The position numbers and the translations under genes were made by a program. From NCBI GenBank assembly GCA_944386595.1, contig CALXBQ010000005.1:1-48692 (forward strand): a stretch of DNA of 48,692 bases, in the 5' to 3' direction. Positions 8,860-17,606 of this stretch are shown here, one piece after another; position 1 is the first letter of the stretch, and each line of letters starts with the position of its first letter. Source of the DNA: an uncultured Clostridia bacterium (GTDB lineage Bacteria > Bacillota > Clostridia > Peptostreptococcales > Anaerovoracaceae). Below the pieces are notes generated by a model. It did not search any database. It saw only the letters and a program-made list of their open reading frames with translations, and was not told the DNA's origin.

Positions 8860-9747
8860 ATGCAGGATTACGATAAAGTAGTAGAAATGATAGAAAAGGA
8901 TTACAGCACGGTCAAGACGGTGAAATATCTGATTTACGTGTATTTCCTCGTTTGCGTCGCCGTAATCACCATTATACTGAGCCTCATATTCGGAAGCCCT
9001 ATAAGCCATAGTCAGGACGAAGAGAGCTGGATGGGCTTCGGCGACGTGCTGCTTATAATGCTGGCTTCGGTGATCATAGCCTGGTTCATAGGCACCAGAC
9101 AGTTCAAGAAGGTGGCGTCCAGGTTTGAGTACGTGCTTAAAGACGACTGCGACGGCGAGACGTTCCTCGTCCTGGCAAACTGCGGAATGAACAAGCCTAA
9201 GCCGGCTTACGAGAGAAACCTAGAGCAGGCTCTCAGAAGAAGCTATGAGACATACTGCCTCCTTGGATATCAGGCGTGCGGAAAGTTCAAGGCCGCTGAG
9301 GAATTTATGAGCACACATAAGGGCCTTAACCGCAGAACCGTCAGCGAGACGAAGATGATGGCCGCGGCAGAGCGCAGAGACAGTGACGCTTTTGACAGAG
9401 CCTATAACGAAATAAAGGAAATCCTCGACGCGTCGCCTTTTAAAAAGAAAACGGCAAAGTGGAGAGACAAGTTTGACTTTATCAGAGCCATGGCCTACGA
9501 GGACTACGAATCGGGGCTGAAATCCGCAAAGACCGTAAAGCCCGAAAGCAGATACGAGGAAATGCTCTACAGGCTCTGGGAGGGAGAGTGCAACGTAGGT
9601 CTCGGACACCTGGACGAGGCGAAAAAATGCTTTGAGTACGTCTCCGAAAACGGAAACACTCTCTTTGCAAAGCGCAAGGCCGATAAATATCTTAACGAGG
9701 TTTTAAACCGCGCTCCGGAAAAGGAGCAGCCGAAGGAGAGTGAATAA
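8860..9747 (+). CDS. Unknown membrane protein with TPR-like C-terminal half
   Basis: I do not recognise this 295-residue protein. It has an acidic N-terminal helix, two membrane segments (about residues 22-45 and 60-79) and a cytosolic, highly charged C-terminal part of about 215 residues. That part is made of helical pairs spaced like tetratricopeptide repeats (for example GECNVGLGHLDEAKKCFEYV). The tail is Glu/Lys/Pro-rich. The start at 8860 follows GAGGGAG by six bases; the frame could be extended to a TTG without a ribosome binding site. Its stop codon touches the prfB ATG, so the two are probably co-translated. The position between secA and prfB suggests a housekeeping role at the membrane, but this is only inference. 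Confidence 0.8.
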   Translation: MQDYDKVVEMIEKDYSTVKTVKYLIYVYFLVCVAVITIILSLIFGSPISHSQDEESWMGFGDVLLIMLASVIIAWFIGTRQFKKVASRFEYVLKDDCDGETFLVLANCGMNKPKPAYERNLEQALRRSYETYCLLGYQACGKFKAAEEFMSTHKGLNRRTVSETKMMAAAERRDSDAFDRAYNEIKEILDASPFKKKTAKWRDKFDFIRAMAYEDYESGLKSAKTVKPESRYEEMLYRLWEGECNVGLGHLDEAKKCFEYVSENGNTLFAKRKADKYLNEVLNRAPEKEQPKESE

Positions 9748-10846
9748 ATGCTTAAGCTTGAACCGATAAAGGCGGAGCTGTCTGAGAAGAAGCAGAAGCT
9801 TGAAGAGGTAGGTGAGTCCCTTTGACCTTGCGGGACTCAGGGAACAGATAGATGAAATAGACAGGAAGAGCCGGCAGGAGGGTTTCTGGGACGATCCCGA
9901 CGGAGCCCAGGCTCTTCTGAAGAAAAAGAAGACGCTGGAAAAGCCGGTGGAGGACTACGAGAGGATAGAGAAGGGCCTTGCCGATACGGAGGAGCTTATC
10001 GCCATTGCCGAGGAGCTGGGCGACGAAAGCGAGGCCGACTCCATAATAAAAGGCTTTGAGAAGCTGTCGGAGGATCTGGAGGAGCTGAGGATCACCACGC
10101 TCCTTAACGGAAAGTACGACCATAACAGCGCAATTTTATCCATTCACGCGGGAACCGGCGGAATAGACGCCATGGACTGGGCGGAGATGCTCATGCGCAT
10201 GTACACCAGGTGGTCAGAAAAGAAGGGCTACAAGGTCACTATTGCCGACCTTCAGAGAGATCCGGAGGCGGGAATAAAGAGCGCCACCCTTATGATTGAC
10301 GGAGAAAACGCCTACGGATACCTCAAGAACGAGAACGGAGTTCACAGACTGGTGAGAATATCCCCGTTCAACGCTGCGGGAAAGAGGCAGACGTCCTTTG
10401 CCGCCGTGGAAGTGATTCCGGAGATGGACGACGATTTTACGGTGGAGATAAACCCGGAGGATTTGAGAGTCGACACATTCAGGAGCAGCGGCGCGGGAGG
10501 TCAGCATGTAAACACCACCGACTCTGCCATAAGGGTAACCCACATACCGACCAACATAGTGGTCACCTGCCAGAACGAGCGGAGCCAGCATCAGAACAGG
10601 GAAGTAGCCATGAAAATCCTGGCGGGCAAGCTGGCAGAGCTTAAGGAGAAGGAGCACAAGGAAAACATCGAGGAGCTCAAGGGGGACTTTTCCCTTATCA
10701 CATGGGGCTCTCAGATCAGATCCTACGTGTTCCAGCCTTATACCATGGTAAAGGATCACCGGACCGGAGCCGAGGTGGGCAACGTAAACGCCGTCATGGA
10801 CGGAGATCTTGACTATTTCATAAACGAGAAATTAAAGGCGAAGTAA
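9748..10846 (+). CDS. prfB: Peptide chain release factor 2, programmed +1 frameshift
   Basis: RF2 recognises UGA and UAA and releases the finished peptide. The frame opens with ATG at 9748, runs 25 codons (MLKLEPIKAELSEKK...) and meets an in-frame TGA at 9823-9825. The site CTT TGA C, preceded by an internal Shine-Dalgarno-like AGGTGAG three bases upstream of CTT, is the classical autoregulatory RF2 frameshift at the same codon as in E. coli. Reading moves +1 to GAC at 9824 and continues with DLAGLREQID to 10846, giving about 365 residues. The stop-codon recognition motif SPF (in RISPFNAAGKRQ) and the catalytic GGQ (in GAGGQHVNTTD) are present. Low RF2 levels favour the frameshift. A GTG at 9812 should not be taken as the start. 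Confidence 0.97.
9811..9826 (+). promoter_or_regulatory. RF2 recoding site
   Basis: The run GGTGAGTCCCTTTGAC combines a Shine-Dalgarno-like AGGTGAG (starting at 9810), a three-base spacer, the slippery CTT codon and the stop TGA followed by C, a poor termination context. In known RF2 genes this arrangement shifts ribosomes +1 when RF2 is scarce. Confidence 0.95.
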
Positions 10847-10847
10847 T

Positions 10848-13022
10848 ATGGATATAATAGGAAAACTGTCATCTGAATTCGGTCTGCGCAGGGAGCAGGC
10901 CGAAAATACTATAAAGCTCATAGATGAGGGAAACACCATTCCTTTCATTGCAAGGTACAGAAAGGAAGTCACAGGAGGTCTTACCGACGTGGTTCTCCGC
11001 GACCTTGATGAAAGGCTGAAGTACTTAAGAGGTCTGGAGGAGAGAAAGGAAGAGGTAATCCGTCTCATAGAAGAGCAGGGCAAGCTTACAGATGAGCTTA
11101 AGGGTAAAATCGAAAGCGCCGAGGTTCTTCAGAGGGTGGAGGATCTCTATAAGCCGTTCAGGAAGAAGAAGGCTACACGCGCGTCAAAGGCGAAGGAAAG
11201 AGGACTTGAGCCTCTGGCGTCGGTGATTCTCGCTCAGAGCAAAAACGCACCGGAGTTGCTGGAGGCTGCAAAGTCTTTTGTAAATCCTGAAAAGGAAGTG
11301 AACACACCGGAGGACGCCGTTCAGGGAGCCTGCGACATTATCGCCGAGATGATGTCGGAAGATGCCGACGTAGTGAGCGCCGTAAGGGATAAGACCTTCG
11401 CTCTGGGCAAAATAGCCACGGAAGCTGCGGACCCCGAGGAGAAGACGGTGTATGACATGTACTACGGAAGCAGCGAGCCCCTTTCAAAGATTCCCAACCA
11501 CAGAGTTCTGGCCATAAACAGAGGCGAAAAGGAGAAGAAGCTTAAGGTTCACGTGGACGTCGACGAGGAGAGAATCCTTCCGATTCTGGAAAAGCGGTAC
11601 ATAAGGAAGAACGCGCCTTTTGAGGAGGTGCTGGAGGAGACCGCAGAGGACGCATATAAGAGGCTCATCGCTCCGTCCGCTGAGAGGGAAATGAGAAATC
11701 AGCTTACGGAAAAAGCCGAAACCGAGGCGATTAAAGTCTTTGCGAAGAATACGGAAAAGCTTCTCATGGCGCCGCCTGTAAGGGGAAAGAAGGTAATAAG
11801 CATAGACCCGGGCTACAGAACAGGATGCAAGGTCGCCGTGCTTTCCGCTACGGGTAAGCTCCTGGCATATACCACCATATATCCGACCCAGCCGAAAAAC
11901 GACGTGGCCGGAACGGAGAGGGTTTTAAAGAAGATAATCGACAAATACGGCATAGACATAATAGTCATAGGAAACGGCACGGCTTCCAGAGAAACCGAGG
12001 AAGTGGTGGCAGAGTTCCTGAAGAAAAACCGCTACGACAACATTAAATACACCATAGTGAACGAGGCCGGAGCATCGGTATACTCAGCGTCAAAGCTGGC
12101 ATCGGAGGAGTACCCTGATCTTGACGTTACCACCAGAGGAGCCATGTCCCTGGGAAGAAGGCTTCAGGATCCTCTTGCCGAGCTTGTTAAGATAGACCCG
12201 AAGCACATAGGCGTGGGCCAGTATCAGCACGACATGAACCAGAAACAGCTGGACGCGGCCCTTACGGGAGTGGTGGAAAACTGCGTGAACAGAGTGGGCG
12301 TGGATTTAAACACCGCATCGCCGTCCCTCCTTTCGTACATAGCCGGAATCAACGCCGCAGTGGCAAAGAACATAGTGGCATACAGGGAAGAGCACGGCAG
12401 ATTCGAGAGCAGAAAGGAGCTTCTCAAGGTTCCCAAGCTGGGCGAGAAGGCATTCGGCCAGTGCGCCGGATTCCTGAGAATTTCCGGAGGAAAGAACCCT
12501 CTTGACGCTACGTCGGTTCATCCGGAATCATATGCGGTAGCTGAGATGATAATGGAAAAGGCGGGAATCACCGCAGAGGATCTTGCAAAAGGCGGAGTTT
12601 CCGATATTGAAGAGAGAATCCGCGCGGCCTATCCGTCGAAAAAGCCCGCGGAAAGCATCAGGGCCATGGCTGCCGACATAGGCGCAGGCGACATGACGGT
12701 GAAGGACATAGTCGACGAGCTTAAGAAGCCTGCGAGAGACCCTCGTGAAGATGCGCCGCCTGTGGTATTCAGAAACGACGTGCGCTCCTTCGATGACCTT
12801 GAAGAGGGCATGGAGCTTACGGGAACGGTGAGAAACGTGGTAGATTTCGGGGCCTTTGTGGATATAGGAGTTAAAAACGACGGTCTCGTTCACGTGTCTC
12901 AGCTTTCACACAAATACGTAAAGCACCCTATGGACGTAGTTGCCGTGGGGGATACCGTAAAGGTCAAGATACTGGGAATAGACAGGGACAAGCAGAAAGT
13001 TTCCCTGACCATGAAACTTTAG
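10848..13022 (+). CDS. tex: Tex-family RNA-binding transcription accessory protein
   Basis: The 724-residue protein has the full Tex order: N-terminal helical domain with IPFIARYRKEVTGGL, a YqgF/RuvC-like fold in the middle (ISIDPGYRTGCKVAVL, about residues 316-430), helix-hairpin-helix motifs (about 490-560, TASPSLLSYIAGI), and a C-terminal S1 domain (about 650-720, GTVRNVVDFGAFVDIG). Tex binds nucleic acid and affects transcription and stress survival; its exact biochemical role is not settled. The ATG lies one base after the prfB stop, and its own stop is eight bases before the next ATG, so it is part of the long run. Confidence 0.95.
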   Translation: MDIIGKLSSEFGLRREQAENTIKLIDEGNTIPFIARYRKEVTGGLTDVVLRDLDERLKYLRGLEERKEEVIRLIEEQGKLTDELKGKIESAEVLQRVEDLYKPFRKKKATRASKAKERGLEPLASVILAQSKNAPELLEAAKSFVNPEKEVNTPEDAVQGACDIIAEMMSEDADVVSAVRDKTFALGKIATEAADPEEKTVYDMYYGSSEPLSKIPNHRVLAINRGEKEKKLKVHVDVDEERILPILEKRYIRKNAPFEEVLEETAEDAYKRLIAPSAEREMRNQLTEKAETEAIKVFAKNTEKLLMAPPVRGKKVISIDPGYRTGCKVAVLSATGKLLAYTTIYPTQPKNDVAGTERVLKKIIDKYGIDIIVIGNGTASRETEEVVAEFLKKNRYDNIKYTIVNEAGASVYSASKLASEEYPDLDVTTRGAMSLGRRLQDPLAELVKIDPKHIGVGQYQHDMNQKQLDAALTGVVENCVNRVGVDLNTASPSLLSYIAGINAAVAKNIVAYREEHGRFESRKELLKVPKLGEKAFGQCAGFLRISGGKNPLDATSVHPESYAVAEMIMEKAGITAEDLAKGGVSDIEERIRAAYPSKKPAESIRAMAADIGAGDMTVKDIVDELKKPARDPREDAPPVVFRNDVRSFDDLEEGMELTGTVRNVVDFGAFVDIGVKNDGLVHVSQLSHKYVKHPMDVVAVGDTVKVKILGIDRDKQKVSLTMKL

Positions 13023-13030
13023 GAGGAGAA

Positions 13031-13681
13031 ATGGCGATAGATACTGTTATATTTGATTTTGACGGAACCATAGCCAATACTAATCAGGTTATCATAAATT
13101 CCTGGCAGCATACGTATATGGCCAGAAACGGCGCGCCGGGGGACGAGGCGGAAATCGTAAAGAGCTTCGGGGAGCCCCTTGCCGTTACCATGGCGAAGGT
13201 ATTTCCGGACTTTGACGTCGACGAGTCCATCAAAATATACAGAGGCTATCAGGTTCAGCACTTCAGCGATATGATAGAGATTTTTCCCGGAGTGAAGGAA
13301 TCCATGGAAAAGCTGAAGAAGGAAGGATACCGAATAGCCGTGGTGACGTCGAGAATGAGAAACACCACCTGCGAGGGAATGGAAGCCTTCGGAATAGAGC
13401 ATCTGGTGGACACCCTTGTAAGCTGCGAGGATACGGATAAGCATAAGCCTGATCCCGAGCCGGTTCTGAAGGCCCTGGAAAAGCTTGAAATAGAGCCTGA
13501 GGAAGCTGTGATGGTGGGTGACAGCATGTTCGATATAAGGTGCGCCCATAACGCAGGGGTTAAGGCAGCCCTGGTAAGCTGGGCCGTTGCCGTAAGCGAC
13601 GAGGAGAGAAAGGGTCCGGAGGGGCCTGAATACTACCTTGAAGAGGCGGACGACATACTGGATATAGTGAAAAAGGCGTAG
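13031..13681 (+). CDS. HAD-superfamily phosphatase, PpaX/phosphoglycolate phosphatase-like
   Basis: The 216-residue protein shows all four HAD motifs: I FDFDGT with nucleophile Asp9 and Asp11, II VVTSR, III KPDPEP, and IV VGDSMFD. The helical cap sits between motifs I and II. Length and the segments DTVIFDFDGTIANTN and KPDPEPVLKALE closely resemble Bacillus PpaX, which hydrolyses the pyrophosphate made by HPr-serine phosphorylase. Related phosphoglycolate phosphatases and nucleotidases share the same motifs, so substrate is uncertain. The ribosome binding site AGGAGG overlaps the end of tex. Confidence 0.87.
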   Translation: MAIDTVIFDFDGTIANTNQVIINSWQHTYMARNGAPGDEAEIVKSFGEPLAVTMAKVFPDFDVDESIKIYRGYQVQHFSDMIEIFPGVKESMEKLKKEGYRIAVVTSRMRNTTCEGMEAFGIEHLVDTLVSCEDTDKHKPDPEPVLKALEKLEIEPEEAVMVGDSMFDIRCAHNAGVKAALVSWAVAVSDEERKGPEGPEYYLEEADDILDIVKKA

Positions 13682-13705
13682 TCTGCAAGATGCCGGAGGA
13701 AGGCC

Positions 13706-16700
13706 ATGCTTAAGATATGGTACGGACGAGAAAACTCGGACAGGGAAAAGTTCATATATGAGTCCATTGAAAAGGACGGTGGCCTTGCCATGGTAATCGT
13801 TCCGGATCAGTATACCCTTGAGGCGGAAAGACAGGCGTTCAGATACATGAACAGCGGAGTCCTCATGGACGTGGAGGTGCTGAGCCTTTCAAGGCTCGGT
13901 CAGCGGCTTCTGAAAAAGACGGGGCTGGGCAGATTTACCTTCATCGACCGGTACGGCAGGTACATGCTTCTTTCCCGTATCGTTTCCGAAAAGGACGGGG
14001 AGCTGACCGTATTCAGAGGCATGAAGGACAGAGAGTCCTTTATATCGATGCTTTCGGACTTCATATCGGAGATGAAGCAGTACGGCGTGACTCCGGAGGA
14101 ACTTAAGGCCATGGGCGATGACGGGTCGTCAAAGAGCGATATACTGAAGGACAAGCTCAGGGACCTTTCCCTCATATTCGGGGAATACGAAAAGGCCATA
14201 GACGGAAAGTACACCGATTCAGAGGACAGGCTTTCCCTCTACGCAAAGGCGGCAGCCGAGTCCGACGAGGTTAAAAACACGACGTTCTGGATTTACGGCT
14301 TTGACAGCTTCACCCCGAGGAACCTTTCCGTAATCGGAGCGCTGATGGAAAACGGCAGAGACGTCAACGTTGTTCTCACGTGCGACTACAGCCCTGAATA
14401 CGACGAGCTCTTTGCCCTTAGCAAAATCGTCATAAAGAGGCTTCAGGAGACGGCGTCTGAAAGAGGAATAAGATATCGTTTATCGGAAATAGGCGATAAA
14501 ACTGAAATATCAAAGGCTTCGGCTATGAAGGCTATAGAACAATCCCTTTACTCCATAGCTCCGGAAACGGGAGCAGATCCCGAAGGGCTTACTGTCGTAA
14601 GGTGCGCCAACCTTTACAACGAGGCCGAGTCGGCGGCCGCATTTATCCTTAAGCTCATAAGGGAAGAAGGGCTCAGGTACAGGGACATCGCCGTAATATG
14701 CGGCGACAGCGGAAAGCGCAGATCCATACTCGGACGGGTTTTCAAAGAGTACGGAATTGACGTTTTTGACGACGAAAAGAGGAGCATACTGTCATCTCCT
14801 CTCGCCACGTACGTGACGGCTCTCATGAATACCGTAAACAGCAGGTTCAGAGCGGCAGACCTTATCGCAGTCCATAAGTCGGGACTGAGCGACCTGACCG
14901 ACGATGAAACCGAGGAAATAGAAAACTACGCCATAAAATACAGAATCCGCGGGAACATGTGGAAGAAGACTTTCGTGAAAGGGCAGACGGAATACGGCGA
15001 CGACGGACTTGAGATGATAAATTCTCTCAGGGAAAGAGCCGTGGCTCCGGCCCTTGCCATGGAGGAGCTGTTTAAATCCTCGAAAACCGTAAGAGATTTT
15101 CTCGCGGGCTGTTACGGCTTTCTCTCGGAAGGGGGAGCAGGGGAAAGACTTAAAGAAATTGCGGAGCTTCAGAGCGGTGAAGGCCTTTTCGACCTGGCTG
15201 CTGAGACGGCTCAGAGCTGGTCAATGCTGATGGCGGCCTTTGACCAGATGGCGGAGCTCATGGGAGACGAACCTTTTGACGGGGAAAAGACTCTTGAGAT
15301 TCTCACGGCGGGACTTTCCCAGATGGAGATAGGCGTTCTGCCGACTTCGGCGGACGACGTCCTCATAGGAACCATGCAGCGTACCAGAATGGGCGAAATA
15401 AAGGTTCTTCTCATAACGGGGGCAAACGAGGGACTTATACCTATGGCGCCGCCGGGAGACGGACTTTTCAGCCCGGAGGAGCTCGAGTACTTTTCCGGAG
15501 AGGGAAAGGACCTCTGTAAAACCGATGGGGTAAGGACCATGGAGGAGACTCTGGCGATATACAGGAATCTCTCAAAGCCTGAAAAGCACTTATATATAAG
15601 CTATTCGGAGGCAGATGAAGAGGGAAAGGAAATAAAGCCTTCCGAGCTTATCGGAAATATAACGAGATTATTCCCCGACGCGGAAATCCTGCCGGACGTC
15701 GTGAACAGAGATGATAATCTGGATATCATAGGAGGCAGGGTGAACACGCTGAGGCACTTCACCGAGGAGCTTCAGAAGGCGAAAAAGGGCGAAAAGATAG
15801 ACCCGGTATGGTCTGACGTGAAAAACTGGCTTGCGGAAAACTCTCCCGGGAATATGAGACTTCTGAAGGAGGGTCTGGCCTTTACCAACAGTCAGCAGCC
15901 TCTCGGAAAGGAGCGGGCGAAAAGCCTCTTCTCAAAGGCCGAAGGACAGGGCGGAAAACCTCTTTCACTGAGCCCGTCCAGAATAGAGCGGTTCGGAAGA
16001 TGCCCGTTTTCACACTTTGTCGCATACGGACTGAGACCGAAGGAGAGACGCATATTTGAGACGGCCGGAAGAGAGATAGGAGACCTTTACCACGGGTGCA
16101 TAATGGAGGTGTCGAGGACTCTGACGGAGCAGAACATGTGGCAGACCGTGACGAGAGACCGGTGCAGAGCCATGGTGGAGGATGTGGTCAGAAAGTCCGC
16201 CGCAACCTACAGAGAGGGAGTCTTCGACTTTTCCGGAGAGGAGAAATACAAGACGGGCAGAGTAATCGACGCCTGCGCCCTCGTCTGCTGGATCCTCGTG
16301 GAACAGGTGAGAGCGGGAAAGATAAAGGAAAGCATGTACGAGGAAGCATTCGGAACGGGAAGAAAGCTTCCGGAAATCCGCGTTGACTGCGCGGCCGGAA
16401 CCGTAGTCATAGAGGGCAAAATCGACAGAGTGGATATTTTGCCGGACGACAGAGTCAAGATAATCGACTATAAGACGGGAAAGGAAGTCTTTGATATAGA
16501 CGAAGCCGCGGCGGGGTACAGGCTTCAGCTCATGCTGTATCTTGAGGCGGCGGGAGACCGGAAGGGAAAGGACAGAAGGCCTGCCGGAGTGTTCTATTTC
16601 AGAATAGACGACCCGAGGGAAAGCAGGGAAGTCATGGAAGGCGAGGACGGCGCCGAAAAGCTGGCGGATAAGATAAGAAAGCATTTCAGAATGAACGGAC

Positions 16701-17038
16701 TTATGGTCAACGACCCTGCGGTAATAGACGGGATTGCGGGAGATTTCCTGGAGGCCTCGGACGTGGTTCCGCTGAAGAGGAAGAAGGACGGAGAGATTGC
16801 GGCGACTGCATCTACCGGCGCGGGAGCGGAGTTTCTCATAAGCGAAGAGGAGTTCGACGAGCTGAGAAATCAGGTCATGCGAACGGTGAACAACCTTTGC
16901 GCTGACCTTCTCGGCGGTAAAATAGACATACGTCCGAAAATGTCGAAAAAGGTCACCCCGTGTCAGTACTGCGACTACAAGGGCATATGCAGGTTCGACC
17001 TCAACTTCCCGGGATGCGGATACGATATAGTGAAGTAA
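13706..17038 (+). CDS. addB: ATP-dependent helicase-nuclease subunit AddB
   Basis: The 1110-residue protein matches AddB, the second subunit of the RecBCD-like end-resection enzyme for double-strand break repair. The N-terminus has VPDQYTLEAERQAF, the inactivated helicase part has VLLITGANEGLIP and ISYSEADEEGKE. The C-terminal RecB-type nuclease has IIDYKTGKE, and the iron-sulfur cluster cysteines are Cys766 (GRCPFSHF), Cys1086, Cys1089 and Cys1095 (C-x2-C-x5-C). The usual Walker A near the N-terminus is gone: where Bacillus has GRSGSGKT, this protein has GRENSDREK. The next gene is a PAP2 phosphatase, so addA is not directly downstream. Ribosome binding site GGAGGAAGG. Confidence 0.93.
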   Translation: MLKIWYGRENSDREKFIYESIEKDGGLAMVIVPDQYTLEAERQAFRYMNSGVLMDVEVLSLSRLGQRLLKKTGLGRFTFIDRYGRYMLLSRIVSEKDGELTVFRGMKDRESFISMLSDFISEMKQYGVTPEELKAMGDDGSSKSDILKDKLRDLSLIFGEYEKAIDGKYTDSEDRLSLYAKAAAESDEVKNTTFWIYGFDSFTPRNLSVIGALMENGRDVNVVLTCDYSPEYDELFALSKIVIKRLQETASERGIRYRLSEIGDKTEISKASAMKAIEQSLYSIAPETGADPEGLTVVRCANLYNEAESAAAFILKLIREEGLRYRDIAVICGDSGKRRSILGRVFKEYGIDVFDDEKRSILSSPLATYVTALMNTVNSRFRAADLIAVHKSGLSDLTDDETEEIENYAIKYRIRGNMWKKTFVKGQTEYGDDGLEMINSLRERAVAPALAMEELFKSSKTVRDFLAGCYGFLSEGGAGERLKEIAELQSGEGLFDLAAETAQSWSMLMAAFDQMAELMGDEPFDGEKTLEILTAGLSQMEIGVLPTSADDVLIGTMQRTRMGEIKVLLITGANEGLIPMAPPGDGLFSPEELEYFSGEGKDLCKTDGVRTMEETLAIYRNLSKPEKHLYISYSEADEEGKEIKPSELIGNITRLFPDAEILPDVVNRDDNLDIIGGRVNTLRHFTEELQKAKKGEKIDPVWSDVKNWLAENSPGNMRLLKEGLAFTNSQQPLGKERAKSLFSKAEGQGGKPLSLSPSRIERFGRCPFSHFVAYGLRPKERRIFETAGREIGDLYHGCIMEVSRTLTEQNMWQTVTRDRCRAMVEDVVRKSAATYREGVFDFSGEEKYKTGRVIDACALVCWILVEQVRAGKIKESMYEEAFGTGRKLPEIRVDCAAGTVVIEGKIDRVDILPDDRVKIIDYKTGKEVFDIDEAAAGYRLQLMLYLEAAGDRKGKDRRPAGVFYFRIDDPRESREVMEGEDGAEKLADKIRKHFRMNGLMVNDPAVIDGIAGDFLEASDVVPLKRKKDGEIAATASTGAGAEFLISEEEFDELRNQVMRTVNNLCADLLGGKIDIRPKMSKKVTPCQYCDYKGICRFDLNFPGCGYDIVK

Positions 17039-17051
17039 GACAGGAGAAAAA

Positions 17052-17606
17052 ATGTCAATAGAATTTGCAATACTTGACTGGCTTCAGACCATTCATTCTG
17101 ACGCAATGGACAGGATTATGATTTTCATCACGACTCTTGGAAATGCGGGAGCGGTATGGATAGCGCTGGCGGCGGTGCTCCTCATAATTCCGAAGACGAG
17201 ACCCGTGGGGTTTGCCGTGGCGCTGGCTCTGATTTTAGACCTGCTCACGTGCAATATGATGGTAAAGCCTCTTGTTGCCAGGACGAGGCCCTATGAGATA
17301 AACGAGGCGGTTCAGCTCCTCATAGCCAAGCCTCACGATTATTCATTTCCGTCGGGTCACTCGGCGGCATCATTTGCGGCGGCATCAGCTCTGTTCTTTT
17401 CTGGGACGAAGCTGTGGATTCCGGCCTGCATCTTAGGCGCGCTCATAGCGTTTTCAAGGCTTTACCTCTACGTCCACTTCCCGACGGACGTACTGGGAGG
17501 CATAGTTCTGGGAATCGCCGTGGGAGCGCTGGCTGTATATATTGTCAAACGTTTTTACAAAATGGGCGCAGGAGAAAGACTCAGCGCCAAAGGCGGTAGA
17601 AGATAA
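17052..17606 (+). CDS. PAP2-family membrane phosphatase (undecaprenyl-diphosphatase-like)
   Basis: The 184-residue membrane protein has about five to six hydrophobic segments and the three PAP2 phosphatase motifs: KPLVARTRP, PSGHSA, and SRLYLYVHFPTD. Small PAP2 proteins of this type (BcrC/PgpB class) remove a phosphate from undecaprenyl diphosphate outside the membrane, recycling the peptidoglycan lipid carrier; other lipid phosphates are possible. The ribosome binding site is AGGAGA. Its stop overlaps the ATG of the DUF368/PopT gene by one base, a strong sign of translational coupling and related function. Confidence 0.9.
   Translation: MSIEFAILDWLQTIHSDAMDRIMIFITTLGNAGAVWIALAAVLLIIPKTRPVGFAVALALILDLLTCNMMVKPLVARTRPYEINEAVQLLIAKPHDYSFPSGHSAASFAAASALFFSGTKLWIPACILGALIAFSRLYLYVHFPTDVLGGIVLGIAVGALAVYIVKRFYKMGAGERLSAKGGRR

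Noticed and set aside
9748..9825. Broken prfB or a separate small gene
   Set aside because: The in-frame TGA at codon 26 with CTT TGA C and an internal Shine-Dalgarno is the known RF2 recoding site, not a mutation.
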